Of a DNA stretch of 64,000 bases, positions 7,168 to 15,719 are shown one piece after another. Numbering within the stretch: the stretch's first letter is position 1; every line of letters starts with the position of its first letter. Under the pieces are notes generated by a model. It ran no database searches, was not told the DNA's origin, and saw only the letters and a list, made by a program, of their open reading frames with translations. A program made the translations under genes and the position numbers. The DNA is from Nocardia vinacea (GTDB taxonomy: Bacteria > Actinomycetota > Actinomycetes > Mycobacteriales > Mycobacteriaceae), in assembly GCF_035920345.1 (NCBI RefSeq), contig NZ_CP109149.1:434001-498000 (forward strand). The letters run 5' to 3'.

Positions 7168-8023
7168 ATGCGCCGATGGTCTGCTCGGGGGCTTCCTCCG
7201 GGACGAAATGCCCGCAGTCCAAACCGTGGCCGCGGATGTCGTCGGCGTATCGACGCCATACTTCGAGCACGTCATAGTGAGTTCCGACAAAGCCGTGTGC
7301 GCCCCATAGGACCAGCAGTGCGCAGGTGATGCGACGGCCTGCCGCGGCGTCGACTTCGTCGTGTTCGAGATCGATGGAGGCCGCAGCGCGGTAGTCCTCG
7401 CAGCTCGCCCGGATCGCCTCGGGATCGCTGAAGCAGCGCACGTACTCCGATATCGCCTGTCCGTCGAATACCGCACCCGGGCCGGACCATTGATCGAGCT
7501 TTCGGCGCACGAAATACTCGGGTGCGCCGCCGATGAGGACTTCGGGCAGGTCGGGTTCCTCGGCGAGGAAGAACCAGTGGTCGTAGACGGTGGCCAAGGC
7601 TCGGTCCACGTTTGCGAAAACATGTCGGGTGGGGGCGATGTCGAGGACCGCGGCTCGATCGACGCGTTCGGGGTGGTCGAGGCAGAGTCGGTGGGCGACT
7701 CGGGCGCCGCGGTCGTGACCGACGATCGCGAATCGGTTGTGCCCTAAGGCTGTCATCAACCCGACCTGGTCCGCGGCCATCGCGCGTTTGCTGTACGACG
7801 AATGATCGGTTTCGGAGGCAGGCTTTCCCGAGTCGCCGTACCCACGTAGGTCGGAGACGACGACGGTGTGCGACTCGGTCAACGCCGCTGCCACGTCACG
7901 CCACATCACATGGGTCTGGGGGTAGCCGTGCAGCAGCAGCACCGGTGGCCCCTCACCGCCCACCCGTGCGTGGATGCGGACACCCTCGACCTCGATGTCG
8001 TGGGTGGTGAATTCGGTGAACAT
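7145..8023 (-). CDS. Haloacetate (fluoroacetate) dehalogenase-type hydrolase
   Basis: A 292-residue alpha/beta hydrolase with an aspartate nucleophile. All residues that define fluoroacetate dehalogenases are in place and correctly spaced: D104 in 'GHDRGARVAHRL', with R105 and R108 to bind the carboxylate, D128 in 'LDIAP', the halide pocket H149-W150 in 'YDHWFFLAEE', W179, Y211 and the catalytic H272 in 'CGHF'. Family enzymes hydrolyse 2-haloacetates to glycolate plus halide. Related epoxide hydrolases lack the R/R and H/W set. The start is ATG 8023 after 'ataggagatcgcctgt' on the minus strand. It is convergent with acuI across a strong terminator and lies 32 bp downstream of another hydrolase on the same strand, so the two form a TetR-controlled pair. 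Confidence 0.85.
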   Translation of the reverse strand: MFTEFTTHDIEVEGVRIHARVGGEGPPVLLLHGYPQTHVMWRDVAAALTESHTVVVSDLRGYGDSGKPASETDHSSYSKRAMAADQVGLMTALGHNRFAIVGHDRGARVAHRLCLDHPERVDRAAVLDIAPTRHVFANVDRALATVYDHWFFLAEEPDLPEVLIGGAPEYFVRRKLDQWSGPGAVFDGQAISEYVRCFSDPEAIRASCEDYRAAASIDLEHDEVDAAAGRRITCALLVLWGAHGFVGTHYDVLEVWRRYADDIRGHGLDCGHFVPEEAPEQTIGALRDFLAN

Positions 8024-8055
8024 ACAGGCGATCTCCTATTCGGCGTGCGCCGGTC

Positions 8056-8904
8056 TCAGGAAGCCAGGAATTCGAGTGCCTCTCCGACGAACCTGTCGTG
8101 GTATTGGAAGATGCCGCCATGTCCAGCGTCCTGGTAGATCCGCAGCGTCGCATTCGGGATGCGTTGTGCCAAGTCGAATGAGTTACTGGTGGGCACCATT
8201 CGATCGTCGTCACCGTTGGCCACCAGGACGGGGTGTTGGATGCGGCTCAGGTCGGATGGCTCCTGAACGCCCCACGCATGGATGGCCTTCAGCTGAGTGC
8301 GGAATGCGCGCAGTGCGATCGCCTTGTCGCGGTCGACGCTGCGTTCCTTCAGCCGTTTCACGAACGCGCGAGCCTCCGACTTGCCGTGTGCGGTTTTGGT
8401 GAAGAACAGATTCTCTTTCGGATCCTTGAAAGTGGCCACCGCCTTGAATGTGTCGCGGTAGGTCACTGAGGTCACGTTGACGATGCCTGCACCTCCCGCC
8501 GGACCCGTCCCCGCGAGGATGAACTTCCGAATCAGTTGCGGCTCTTCGCGAGCGATCACCTGCGCTATGAAGCCTCCCATCGACAGCCCCAAAAGGTCGA
8601 CCTGATCGAAGCCCAATGCGCGGATAAACGCGACGGCATCTCGTGCCATCGCTTCGATCGAGTCCGGTGTCGTGCCTTCTGACGCGCCGACGCCGCGGTT
8701 GTCGAAGGTGATCACGCGGTGCTTCGCCGCAATACCGTCGACCACTCGGGGATCCCAGTTGTCCAAGTTTGCCGCTAGATGATTCAAGAAGATCACCGGT
8801 ACGCCGGTATCGAGACCCAGCTCCCGATAGGCGAACCGCGTGGTACCGACCTGCACGGATTTCGTCGGCGCATCTTTGTACAAGGTGCCGCTCACACCAG
8901 CCAT
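8056..8904 (-). CDS. Alpha/beta hydrolase under TetR control
   Basis: A 282-residue serine hydrolase with 'FLNHLAANLDNWDPRVV', 'FDNRGVGAS', the nucleophile elbow 'GLSMGGF', 'VANGDDDRMVP' and the histidine 'AGHGGIFQYHD'. It belongs to the haloperoxidase/esterase-like group and resembles the hydrolase at 1115-1990. It is the first gene of a two-gene unit with the haloacetate dehalogenase (32 bp gap) and diverges from the TetR gene at 8997; two palindromic sites lie between them. ATG 8904 follows 'gaggaagac' on the minus strand. The substrate is not evident. Confidence 0.8.
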   Translation of the reverse strand: MAGVSGTLYKDAPTKSVQVGTTRFAYRELGLDTGVPVIFLNHLAANLDNWDPRVVDGIAAKHRVITFDNRGVGASEGTTPDSIEAMARDAVAFIRALGFDQVDLLGLSMGGFIAQVIAREEPQLIRKFILAGTGPAGGAGIVNVTSVTYRDTFKAVATFKDPKENLFFTKTAHGKSEARAFVKRLKERSVDRDKAIALRAFRTQLKAIHAWGVQEPSDLSRIQHPVLVANGDDDRMVPTSNSFDLAQRIPNATLRIYQDAGHGGIFQYHDRFVGEALEFLAS

Positions 8905-8918
8905 GTCTTCCTCCGGTT

Positions 8919-8936
8919 GTAAACCGATTGGTGTAC
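8919..8936. promoter_or_regulatory. TetR operator, copy 1
   Basis: GTAAACCGATTGGTGTAC is an 18-bp near-palindrome (GTAAACC/GGTGTAC arms), 15 bp upstream of the hydrolase start and similar to the site at 8972-8989. Confidence 0.7.
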
Positions 8937-8971
8937 TTTCGAGTATGACCGTACCCGTGATCGTCCAACTT

Positions 8972-8989
8972 GTAAACAGATCGGTATAC
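8972..8989. promoter_or_regulatory. TetR operator, copy 2
   Basis: GTAAACAGATCGGTATAC has the same GTAAAC...GGT.TAC layout as 8919-8936, 53 bp away and 8 bp before the TetR start codon. Two sites, each next to a start, fit autoregulation plus repression of the divergent hydrolase. Confidence 0.7.
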
Positions 8990-8996
8990 TTAGCGC

Positions 8997-9602
8997 ATGG
9001 CTTCGCTCACCAGTACCCAGGCGTCACCCCGTCGAGGAGGGCGCGGTGCGCGTCAACGCATCTTGAACGCAGCTGCGGAGCTGTTCTACAACGAGGGCAT
9101 CAACGCCACCGGCGTCGAACTGATTTCGGCCAAGGCATCGGTGTCGAAAAGAACTCTCTACCAACACTTCCCGAGTAAGGCCGCGTTGGTCGAGGAGTAT
9201 CTGCGCATGCTCCGGCAAGCGGCGGGCAACCTCGCGGACGCGCCACCCGAAGGCTCCGACGCGAATCCTCGGGCGCGGCTGCTCGCTTTGTTCGACAGCC
9301 CTAACGCCGCAGACTCGCTGATGCGCGGCTGCCCGTTCCACAACGCGGCAGTCGAGGCTGCCGAGGCCATGCCCGGTGTTCAAGACATCGTCCACGCGCA
9401 CAAGCGGAACTACATCGACGGACTCACCGAACTCGCCCGACAAGCCGGCGCCGCGGACCCTCAGCTACTGGGCAACCAGCTCGCTGTCCTTTACGAGGGT
9501 GCGGCCGCACGGTCCACCTCCCTCAATGATCCGGCGCCCTGGGCGCACGCACGAGCAACAGCCGAAGTGCTCATAACCGAAGCAGCGCGAAACGTCGCCT
9601 GA
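8997..9602 (+). CDS. TetR/AcrR-family repressor
   Basis: A 201-residue regulator with an N-terminal TetR helix-turn-helix: 'RQRILNAAAELFYNEGINATGVELISAKASVSKRTLYQHFPSKAALVEEYL' (about residues 18-70), followed by a ligand domain with 'RGCPFHNAAVEA', typical of the subgroup with TetR_C domains of the YxaF/LmrA kind. It lies divergent to the hydrolase-dehalogenase pair, with two matching operators between, so it most likely represses that pair and itself until an inducer related to their substrate binds. The TATACT at 8984-8989 just upstream may be its -10 box, giving a very short leader. Confidence 0.88.
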   Translation: MASLTSTQASPRRGGRGARQRILNAAAELFYNEGINATGVELISAKASVSKRTLYQHFPSKAALVEEYLRMLRQAAGNLADAPPEGSDANPRARLLALFDSPNAADSLMRGCPFHNAAVEAAEAMPGVQDIVHAHKRNYIDGLTELARQAGAADPQLLGNQLAVLYEGAAARSTSLNDPAPWAHARATAEVLITEAARNVA

Positions 9603-9799
9603 CCGGCAGACGCCGCCATAGAGCCTGACCCCTGACCTAGCCCGGGTCGCTAGCGGTTTCAGTGTGCCAAGGCCGTCGTGTACGGACCGGGAATCGCGGC
9701 GCTGGCGGGCATTCGAGGCCTCTGCCCCTGGAAGGGGCGGTCTTGGCGGGGCACCGGACCGCGTCGTCCATGGGCTCTGAATCCTGTGCTTTCTGGTGT

Positions 9800-10093
<294 letters not shown>

Positions 10094-10100
10094 TCATTAG

Positions 10101-10122
10101 AGTATACCCCTGGGGGTATACT
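10101..10122. promoter_or_regulatory. CsoR/CstR-type operator before the repressor gene
   Basis: AGTATACCCC-tg-GGGGTATACT has 10-bp perfect arms around a G/C tract, the classic CsoR-family operator layout. It lies 31 bp upstream of the repressor start on the minus strand. Confidence 0.85.
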
Positions 10123-10158
10123 GCTGGTCCGGCTCGCGCTGTGCCCACAGCTGTGATT

Positions 10159-12318
10159 TCAGTGGTGGGCGAAGCTGATCGTCGGCAGTACCTTGCGTAG
10201 CCAGCCCGGTGACCACCAGGCCCCGTGTCCGGTCAGGCGCAGCAGTACCGGCAGCAGTACCAGCCGGACAGCGAAGGCGTCGAGCAGGACCGCCACGCCG
10301 AGGATGATGCCCATTTCCTTGGGTGGCAGCGGATCGGCGAGAGCGAAAGTGAAGAACACCGCCACCATGACCGCGGCCGCGGCGAAGATAACCCGTCCGG
10401 AGCGGGCCATTCCGTCGATCTGTGCGGTCTTGGGGTCGCCGGAATGTTCGTAGTGTTCCTTGGCAGTGGCCAGCAGGAACACGGTGTAGTCCATGGCGAT
10501 GGCGAAGATCATGGCGAAGAAGAACACCGGGCCCCAGCCATCGAGGAAGCCCTGCGGGGTGAAGCCGAGCAGATTTGCGCCGTGGCCGTCTTGGAAGATC
10601 AGCTTCGCCACACCGAAGGCCGCTGCGGTGGACAGCAGGCTGACCATGGTGCCCAAGGCGGCGATCAGCGGGGCTTGCAGGGCGAGCAGTAGCAGCACGA
10701 AACCCAATACCAGAATGATTCCTACGATGATCGGCAGGTAGTCGTCGAGCGCCTGCTGCAGGTCCAGATTCTCCGCGGGCGCGCCGCCGACCAGTGCGGC
10801 AGACGGCAACGCCTGGCGCAGGTCGTCGAGGATTTCGCCCATTCGCGCGTCGGAGGGATCGACGTTCGGTACCGCCTGCATCATCACCAAACCGCTACTG
10901 TCGATTGCGGTTCGGGCCGGGGTGACCATGCTGATCCCGTCCACCGTATTGGCGGTCGCGGCGACCTGTTCGGCTTCACCGGCGGGGGCGATGATCTGCA
11001 GCATGCCGGGCGCGCCCTCGCCCATCTGAGCCTGCACGAGTTCATAGCCTTGGCGCACCGGCGCGTCGGTAGGGACGACCTGGATCGAGGGCATCGCGAC
11101 CTTCAGCCCGAACACCGGGATCGACAGACCGATCAATGCGATCAGCGCGGCGATCGCGAACGGCCACGGATGTGCGTGTAGCAATCGGCCCCAGGCCGCG
11201 AAGCGGGGGGAGTGGTGCTGCTGGCGTTTGGCGTGCGGCAGCGCGCCGGCGTTCACCTTGCCGCCCAGCGCTCCCAGCGCGGCCGGAAGCAGGGTCATGG
11301 TGGCGGCCAGGACGAAGGCGACCGCGAACATGATGCCGACGGCCATGGTCCGCACCGCGGGCGCGGGCACGATCAGCACTGCGGACAGGCTGACCAGGAC
11401 GGTAAGCCCGGACAGCACAACGGCTTTGCCCGCGGTGTCCATGGTTTCTGCTACTGCCGCCTTGGCGTTGGTCGAGGTGATGAGTGCGTCGCGGAAGCGG
11501 GCGACGATGAACAGTGCGTAGTCGATGCCCAATGCCAGGGCGAACATCATCGCAAAGTTCATTGCCCACACCGAGATCGGCGTGATCTGGTTGAGTAGCA
11601 CCAGCCCGCCGGCCGAAGCGACCAGTCCTGCCAGGGTGAGCAGCAACGGCAGCCCGGCGGCGACCAGCGACCCGAACGCCAGCACCATAATGGCCAAAGT
11701 GACCGGCCAGGAGAACATTTCGGCCTTGATCATGGCGTCGTGATCGGCCTTGTTGAAGTCGCTCCACAGCGCCGACGCGCCGGTGGGATAGACCTCGACA
11801 CCGTTGCCGGACAAGGCGGTCAGCGCGCCCTTGTGCTCGTCGACGGCCTTGACCATGTCATCGGTGGAGGCGTTCGCGCCCGCTGTGAGAATCCCGGTAT
11901 GCCCGTCCGCGCTGACCGACATTCCTGGTTGCGGCGCAAGCACTTCGCCGAAACGTGAGTCACCGGCGAAGACGTCGGCGATCTCACCGAGCACGCGCTG
12001 TACCTGCGGGCTGTCGATCGGTGCGGTGTCGGAATGTACGACCACCTGCACCGCTGCCGAGGAGTTACCGCCGAAGTGCTGCTGTGCCAGCTCGCGCACG
12101 CGCACCGATTCCGAGCCGTTGGCCTGCCATCCGGCCCCTGCGAGTGAGTTGAACACACTCGGCGCGGCGGCGCCGAGCACGATCAATACCAGCAGCCACG
12201 CACCGAACACGATGCGGGCGCGCCCCGCCATCACTGCCCCGAGCTGGCCCAATACCCCACCGGATCCAGTCGGTGGTGAGACGTCGTGAGCCGGGGAAGC
12301 CGCCAAAGAGTCGGTCAT
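10159..12318 (-). CDS. MMPL-family RND transporter
   Basis: An inner-membrane transporter of about 719 residues with two repeats of one plus five membrane segments. It opens with a cytosolic tail, a first helix 'RIVFGAWLLVLIVLGAAAP', a periplasmic loop to about residue 190, then clustered helices from 'WPVTLAIMVLAFGSLVAAG' with the MMPL motif 'ALGIDYALFIVARFRDAL'. The second half repeats this ('AIAMDYTVFLLATAKEHYE'). ATG 12318 is preferred over GTG 12321 because AAGGAG lies 7 bp before it. Actinobacterial MMPL proteins export lipids or small molecules with proton motive force. Two CsoR/CstR-type operators sit in its promoter, so export of a thiol- or persulfide-related compound or detoxification is plausible, but the cargo is unknown. 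Confidence 0.88.
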   Translation of the reverse strand: MTDSLAASPAHDVSPPTGSGGVLGQLGAVMAGRARIVFGAWLLVLIVLGAAAPSVFNSLAGAGWQANGSESVRVRELAQQHFGGNSSAAVQVVVHSDTAPIDSPQVQRVLGEIADVFAGDSRFGEVLAPQPGMSVSADGHTGILTAGANASTDDMVKAVDEHKGALTALSGNGVEVYPTGASALWSDFNKADHDAMIKAEMFSWPVTLAIMVLAFGSLVAAGLPLLLTLAGLVASAGGLVLLNQITPISVWAMNFAMMFALALGIDYALFIVARFRDALITSTNAKAAVAETMDTAGKAVVLSGLTVLVSLSAVLIVPAPAVRTMAVGIMFAVAFVLAATMTLLPAALGALGGKVNAGALPHAKRQQHHSPRFAAWGRLLHAHPWPFAIAALIALIGLSIPVFGLKVAMPSIQVVPTDAPVRQGYELVQAQMGEGAPGMLQIIAPAGEAEQVAATANTVDGISMVTPARTAIDSSGLVMMQAVPNVDPSDARMGEILDDLRQALPSAALVGGAPAENLDLQQALDDYLPIIVGIILVLGFVLLLLALQAPLIAALGTMVSLLSTAAAFGVAKLIFQDGHGANLLGFTPQGFLDGWGPVFFFAMIFAIAMDYTVFLLATAKEHYEHSGDPKTAQIDGMARSGRVIFAAAAVMVAVFFTFALADPLPPKEMGIILGVAVLLDAFAVRLVLLPVLLRLTGHGAWWSPGWLRKVLPTISFAHH

Positions 12319-12332
12319 CACAATTCTCCTTC

Positions 12333-12385
12333 ATATACCCCCAGGGGTATATAGTCGTTTGAATCGAACATACCCCCAGGGGTAT
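12333..12385. promoter_or_regulatory. Two tandem CsoR/CstR-type operators in a divergent promoter
   Basis: ATATACCCC-ca-GGGGTATAT (12333-12352) and ATACCCC-ca-GGGGTAT (12370-12385) share the core of the site at 10101-10122. Their centres are 35 bp apart, between the MMPL gene (leftward) and the flavoenzyme gene (rightward), so one repressor can silence both. Confidence 0.85.
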
Positions 12386-12440
12386 CTGAATGTGAAGAGT
12401 GGCATCCGGCACAAAGGCCGTGGCCGCTGAGAGGTGCGAG

Positions 12441-14069
12441 ATGAAAGTTGTGATCGTCGGTGGAGTGGCCGGTGGCATGTCGGCGGCGACCCGTTTGCGG
12501 CGGCTGATGGAATCGGCGGAGATCATCGTGGTCGAGCGCGGTGATCATGTGTCGTTCGCGAACTGCGGTCTGCCCTACTATGTCGGCGGCGTGATCCCGA
12601 AACGTGAATCGCTGCTGTTGCAGACGCCCGAGTCGCTCGCGGCACGGTTCCGGCTGGACGTGCGAGTGCGGCACGAGGTCCTCGCCCTCGACCCTGAAGG
12701 CCGGACCGTCACTGTGCGTGAGCTGGACTCAGGTCGCGAATATGTCGAGTCTTTCGACGAACTGGTGCTGAGCACGGGTGCGGTGGTGATCGCGCCGCCG
12801 ATGCCGGGAGTCGAACGCGCCTTGGTGCTGCGGGATGTCGCGGATGTGGACCGTCTGACCGCAGCCGTGGCCGACGTGCGATCCGCAGTGGTCGTCGGCG
12901 CGGGGTTCATCGGCGTTGAAATGGCCGATAATCTTGTGCGACGCGGGATTTCGACCACCGTGGTCGAACGCGCTCTGCAGGTGCTGTCACCGCTGGATGT
13001 CGAGATGGCGGGACCCGTCGCCGCCGAGATGCGCCAGCACGGTGTCCAGGTGGAGTTGGATGCGGAGGTGACTCGCATCGACGCCCACACAGTGACCCTG
13101 TCCGATCAGCGCGTCGTCCCAGCCGAGCTGGTGATCATGGCAATCGGCGTGCGCCCCGAAAGCGCGCTCGCTCGCGATGCCGGTCTCGAAATCGGTTCCG
13201 GCAGTGGCATAGTGGTCGATGGTCGGCTGCGCACCTCGGCGCCCCACATCTACGCCGTCGGTGACGTGGTGGAGAAGAGGGATGCGGTGACCGGGCATGC
13301 GACCCTGGTCCCGCTGGCCAATGCGGCCAACCGTCAGGGGAGATTGGTTGCGGACGTGATCGCCGGTCTGCCGGTCACCGACCCGCCAGCGCGGGGCACC
13401 GCGATCGTTGGAGTCTTCGACCTGACGGCGGCGATGACCGGATGGAGTGAAAAGCGGCTGCGCGCCGCCGGTCGTCCATTCCGCGTTCTACATTCGCATC
13501 CGCTCGCTCACGCCGGTTACTACCCGGGTGCCCATGCCATATCGGTGAAACTGCTCGTCGATCCGGACACCGACCTGATCCTGGGTGCGCAGGCGGTGGG
13601 CGGAGACGGTGTCGACAAACGCATCGACGTGCTGGCCACCGCCATGGCCGGCGGTCTCCCGGCCTCCCGGTTGATCGACCTGGAACTGGCCTACGCGCCG
13701 CAGTTCGGCTCGGCCAAGGACCCGGTGAACATGCTCGGCTACATGGCCGACAACCTACGCACCGGCGCGATCCGTACGGTGCAGTGGCATGAAATCGACG
13801 AGGCGATCGCGATGGGATCACACCTGGTCGACGTGCGTTCGCCCGAGGAGTTCGCCGCCGGCTCCATCCCCGGCGCATGCAACATTCCCCTGGACGAACT
13901 GCGTGATCGAGCGTCCGAGATCGTGGACGGTCCGATCCTGGTCTTCTGCCAGGTGGGGCAGCGCGGCAACACCGCAACCCGGTTGCTCACCCAGCTCGGG
14001 CGCGACGCGGTCAACCTCGACGGCGGATACCGAACCTTGCGCGATGCAACCGCGGACCAAGCGCGGTAG
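12441..14069 (+). CDS. CoA-disulfide reductase-like flavoprotein fused to rhodanese
   Basis: A 542-residue pyridine-nucleotide disulfide oxidoreductase with a C-terminal rhodanese domain (CoADR-RHD architecture). The FAD motif 'VVIVGGVAGGMSAATRLRRL' opens the protein; the single redox cysteine C42 sits in 'FANCGLPYYVGG', as in CoA-disulfide/persulfide reductases. The NAD(P) loop 'VVVGAGFIGVEMADNLVRRG' and the second FAD motif 'HIYAVGDVVE' follow; the rhodanese domain (about 445-535) carries C503 in 'VFCQVGQRG'. Such fusions reduce CoA-persulfides or polysulfides. ATG 12441 has GAGAGG upstream; in-frame codons back to 12399 overlap the operator region. It is divergent from MMPL, with paired operators between, and co-transcribed with the small Cys-rich protein 41 bp downstream. 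Confidence 0.88.
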   Translation: MKVVIVGGVAGGMSAATRLRRLMESAEIIVVERGDHVSFANCGLPYYVGGVIPKRESLLLQTPESLAARFRLDVRVRHEVLALDPEGRTVTVRELDSGREYVESFDELVLSTGAVVIAPPMPGVERALVLRDVADVDRLTAAVADVRSAVVVGAGFIGVEMADNLVRRGISTTVVERALQVLSPLDVEMAGPVAAEMRQHGVQVELDAEVTRIDAHTVTLSDQRVVPAELVIMAIGVRPESALARDAGLEIGSGSGIVVDGRLRTSAPHIYAVGDVVEKRDAVTGHATLVPLANAANRQGRLVADVIAGLPVTDPPARGTAIVGVFDLTAAMTGWSEKRLRAAGRPFRVLHSHPLAHAGYYPGAHAISVKLLVDPDTDLILGAQAVGGDGVDKRIDVLATAMAGGLPASRLIDLELAYAPQFGSAKDPVNMLGYMADNLRTGAIRTVQWHEIDEAIAMGSHLVDVRSPEEFAAGSIPGACNIPLDELRDRASEIVDGPILVFCQVGQRGNTATRLLTQLGRDAVNLDGGYRTLRDATADQAR

Positions 14070-14110
14070 GTCGGCCACAGCTTCACCGAACGGAGAAAGG
14101 AAACAACACA

Positions 14111-14320
14111 ATGTGTCAACGAATCGTCTGCCGGAAGTGTGGCAAGCCGGGCTACTCGGGGTGCGGCAGGCACGTCGAGCAGGTACTCGGCGATGTGCCG
14201 AATGCTGAGCGGTGTTCATGCGCCGACCAGTCACCGCCCCGCAGGCGCTGGTTCTTCGGTGAGTCCGATGGCGGGATCACCCGCCAGTCGGAACAAGCTC
14301 GCTCCGGAGATCAATCGTAG
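14111..14320 (+). CDS. Small cysteine-rich protein
   Basis: A 69-residue protein starting 'MCQRIVCRKCGKPGYSGCG' with four cysteines in the first 18 residues and 'CSC' further on, then 'HVEQVLGDV'. This Cys-rich, zinc-ribbon-like start with 'HVEQVLGDVP' is a conserved small actinobacterial protein of unknown function. A strong 'gagaaaggaaacaacaca' site precedes the ATG, and the short gap to the flavoenzyme suggests one transcript. The C-terminal 30 residues look unrelated to the conserved part and overlap the antisense GH3 fragment, so the tail may be a product of rearrangement. Metal or persulfide binding is a guess from cysteine content and context. Confidence 0.7.
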   Translation: MCQRIVCRKCGKPGYSGCGRHVEQVLGDVPNAERCSCADQSPPRRRWFFGESDGGITRQSEQARSGDQS

Positions 14321-14371
14321 TTTCCGCGGCAGGTCGAGCTTTGCCAGCAGTTCCTCGATGCGGTCGCCCAT
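14231..14371 (-). pseudogene. Truncated N-terminus of a GH3 beta-glucosidase
   Basis: A 46-codon frame begins 'MGDRIEELLAKLDLPRKLRL' and continues 'ISGASLFRLAGDPAIGL', which matches the start of glycoside hydrolase family 3 beta-glucosidases ('LLaKLtLeqKv.LltGa.fw...p...iGl'). It then ends in 'TEEPAPAGR' and a stop, where the family continues for roughly 700 more residues. A good 'aaggactttcac' site precedes the ATG, 20 bp after the secreted hydrolase's stop, so it was the second gene of that operon before truncation. The cut lies inside the 3' part of the oppositely oriented Cys-rich gene. Confidence 0.65.
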
Positions 14372-14391
14372 GTGAAAGTCCTTGTCGTCGT

Positions 14392-15399
14392 TCAGTTCGT
14401 GATGTTGCTGGCCTGATCGGCCCAGTGCGCGTTGTGCAGCAGTTCGCCGGTCCCGGCGACGAATGCGCTGTGGGCGTGGGAGTCACCGCGCAGTCGATCC
14501 ATGAACCACGCGGTGAGGTAGCCGAGGTAGCCGCCCACACCGGCGGTGCACCCGTAGTTCGTGCATCCGGGCTGGCCCTGAATGTCGTTGTGGTTGGCGT
14601 CTTTCAAAGCCGCCTTGGCCTTGGGCAGTGACGCGGGCAGCGCATCGTAGTAGCCCTGCATGGACTGCTGGCCGATCTGCTGCTGCGGCGCAATCTGATA
14701 CGACGGGGCGATGGGGTCCGCGGTGCCACTGACGATCAGCACCGAGCCCGAGGCCAGGGTGGAGGTGTCGACACAGCTGCCGTCGGGCACCACCGGCAGG
14801 GTGTTGCAGAGAGCCTGGAACGGCATCTCGATGGGGACCGCGGTCTCTATGGCGCCCCCGGAACGGGCGAGCGCGTTGAGTGCACCCAATCCGCCTTGGG
14901 AATGACCCATGGCGCCGACCGACTCGGTATTCACCTTGCCGTAGAAGACGCTGGCCGGATCCCGGTTCTGCTCGGTCAGATAGGTCACCGCGTCGAGCAT
15001 CTGGGTACCGGTGCCGGTACTGGTCAGATTCGGGGCGATCACCACGAAACCCCAGGAGGCCAGGTGCGAGAGCAGGTAGGCATACTGAACCGGATGCGCG
15101 TCCGTGCCGTCTCCCCAAGTGATGATCGGGTAGCGGGTCGCGCTCGCGCCGAGGTCCGCCGGGTACCAGATGTCGTAGGCATCGCCGGTCGAGGTGCAGC
15201 AGTCGGTACTGGTCCGCGCGGCCACCGGATGCGGACCCGCCTGGTAGTACGTGGCTTCGACCGCTCGGGCGGGTTGAAAGTCGGGGGCCGCCGCGGCCGG
15301 CGTCGCAATGGAAATTGCGGCGCAGGACAGCGCGACTGCTGCGGCGACGGCGTGGACACGGCTGCGCTGCCGTGCGGATCGTTGACTGCGGTCATTCAC
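14392..15399 (-). CDS. Secreted alpha/beta hydrolase (PET-hydrolase/chlorophyllase-like fold)
   Basis: A 335-residue exported hydrolase. From GTG 15399 it has a signal peptide: basic 'NDRSQRSARQRSR', hydrophobic 'VHAVAAAVALSCAAISIA' and the cleavage region 'TPAAAAPDF'. The mature domain shows 'IITWGDGTDAHPVQYAYLLSHLASWGFVVIAP', the nucleophile elbow 'GHSQGG' and 'IVSGTADPIAP'. Cysteine pairs ('DCCTST', 'CNTLPVVPDGSC', 'CTNYGC') suggest disulfides outside the cell. The frame is open 240 bp further upstream, but that extension gives an unusual second hydrophobic stretch and no better ribosome-binding site. It probably acts on a carbohydrate or polyester ester; a GH3 fragment follows in the same operon. 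Confidence 0.75.
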   Translation of the reverse strand: MNDRSQRSARQRSRVHAVAAAVALSCAAISIATPAAAAPDFQPARAVEATYYQAGPHPVAARTSTDCCTSTGDAYDIWYPADLGASATRYPIITWGDGTDAHPVQYAYLLSHLASWGFVVIAPNLTSTGTGTQMLDAVTYLTEQNRDPASVFYGKVNTESVGAMGHSQGGLGALNALARSGGAIETAVPIEMPFQALCNTLPVVPDGSCVDTSTLASGSVLIVSGTADPIAPSYQIAPQQQIGQQSMQGYYDALPASLPKAKAALKDANHNDIQGQPGCTNYGCTAGVGGYLGYLTAWFMDRLRGDSHAHSAFVAGTGELLHNAHWADQASNITN

Positions 15400-15719
15400 G
15401 GTCGCGGACGTTACGGCGGTCTGATCCGATCCAGGGCGGCGTGGATTGTTCTGCAGACAGTTGCAGACGAGCAGGAGCAGCGCCGATGAGCCGAGCGCCG
15501 CGGCGATGGCGAGGGGATCGCCGGGAGTCAACCAGGCCGCCGACCACACCACCGATCCGGATAACGGCGAATTGCGTTGTGGAAATGTCCACCCAGCTGA
15601 CCGTCCCGCGACGACGAAATTGTCTCCGGCACATGTCAATTCATATTTCGTGCCGAGGGGCTGACCCGGGCGTAACGGAAGTCTTCGTGGTCAGACAGCG
15701 ATGGCCGGGCGGGCGGGCC
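15400..15719. other. Intergenic region upstream of the secreted hydrolase
   Basis: About 320 bp between the hydrolase start and the TetR stop, both on the minus strand. The hydrolase frame runs open through most of it, encoding one hydrophobic stretch, but no family match is evident. It presumably holds the hydrolase promoter; I recognise no other feature. Confidence 0.4.

Noticed and set aside
9724..9738. GCCCCT-gga-AGGGGC hairpin between the TetR and CsoR-family genes
   Set aside because: Only a 6-bp stem with no T run; too weak to call a terminator.
15400..15639. N-terminal extension of the secreted hydrolase
   Set aside because: A normal signal peptide starts at GTG 15399; the extension would bury it inside the protein.
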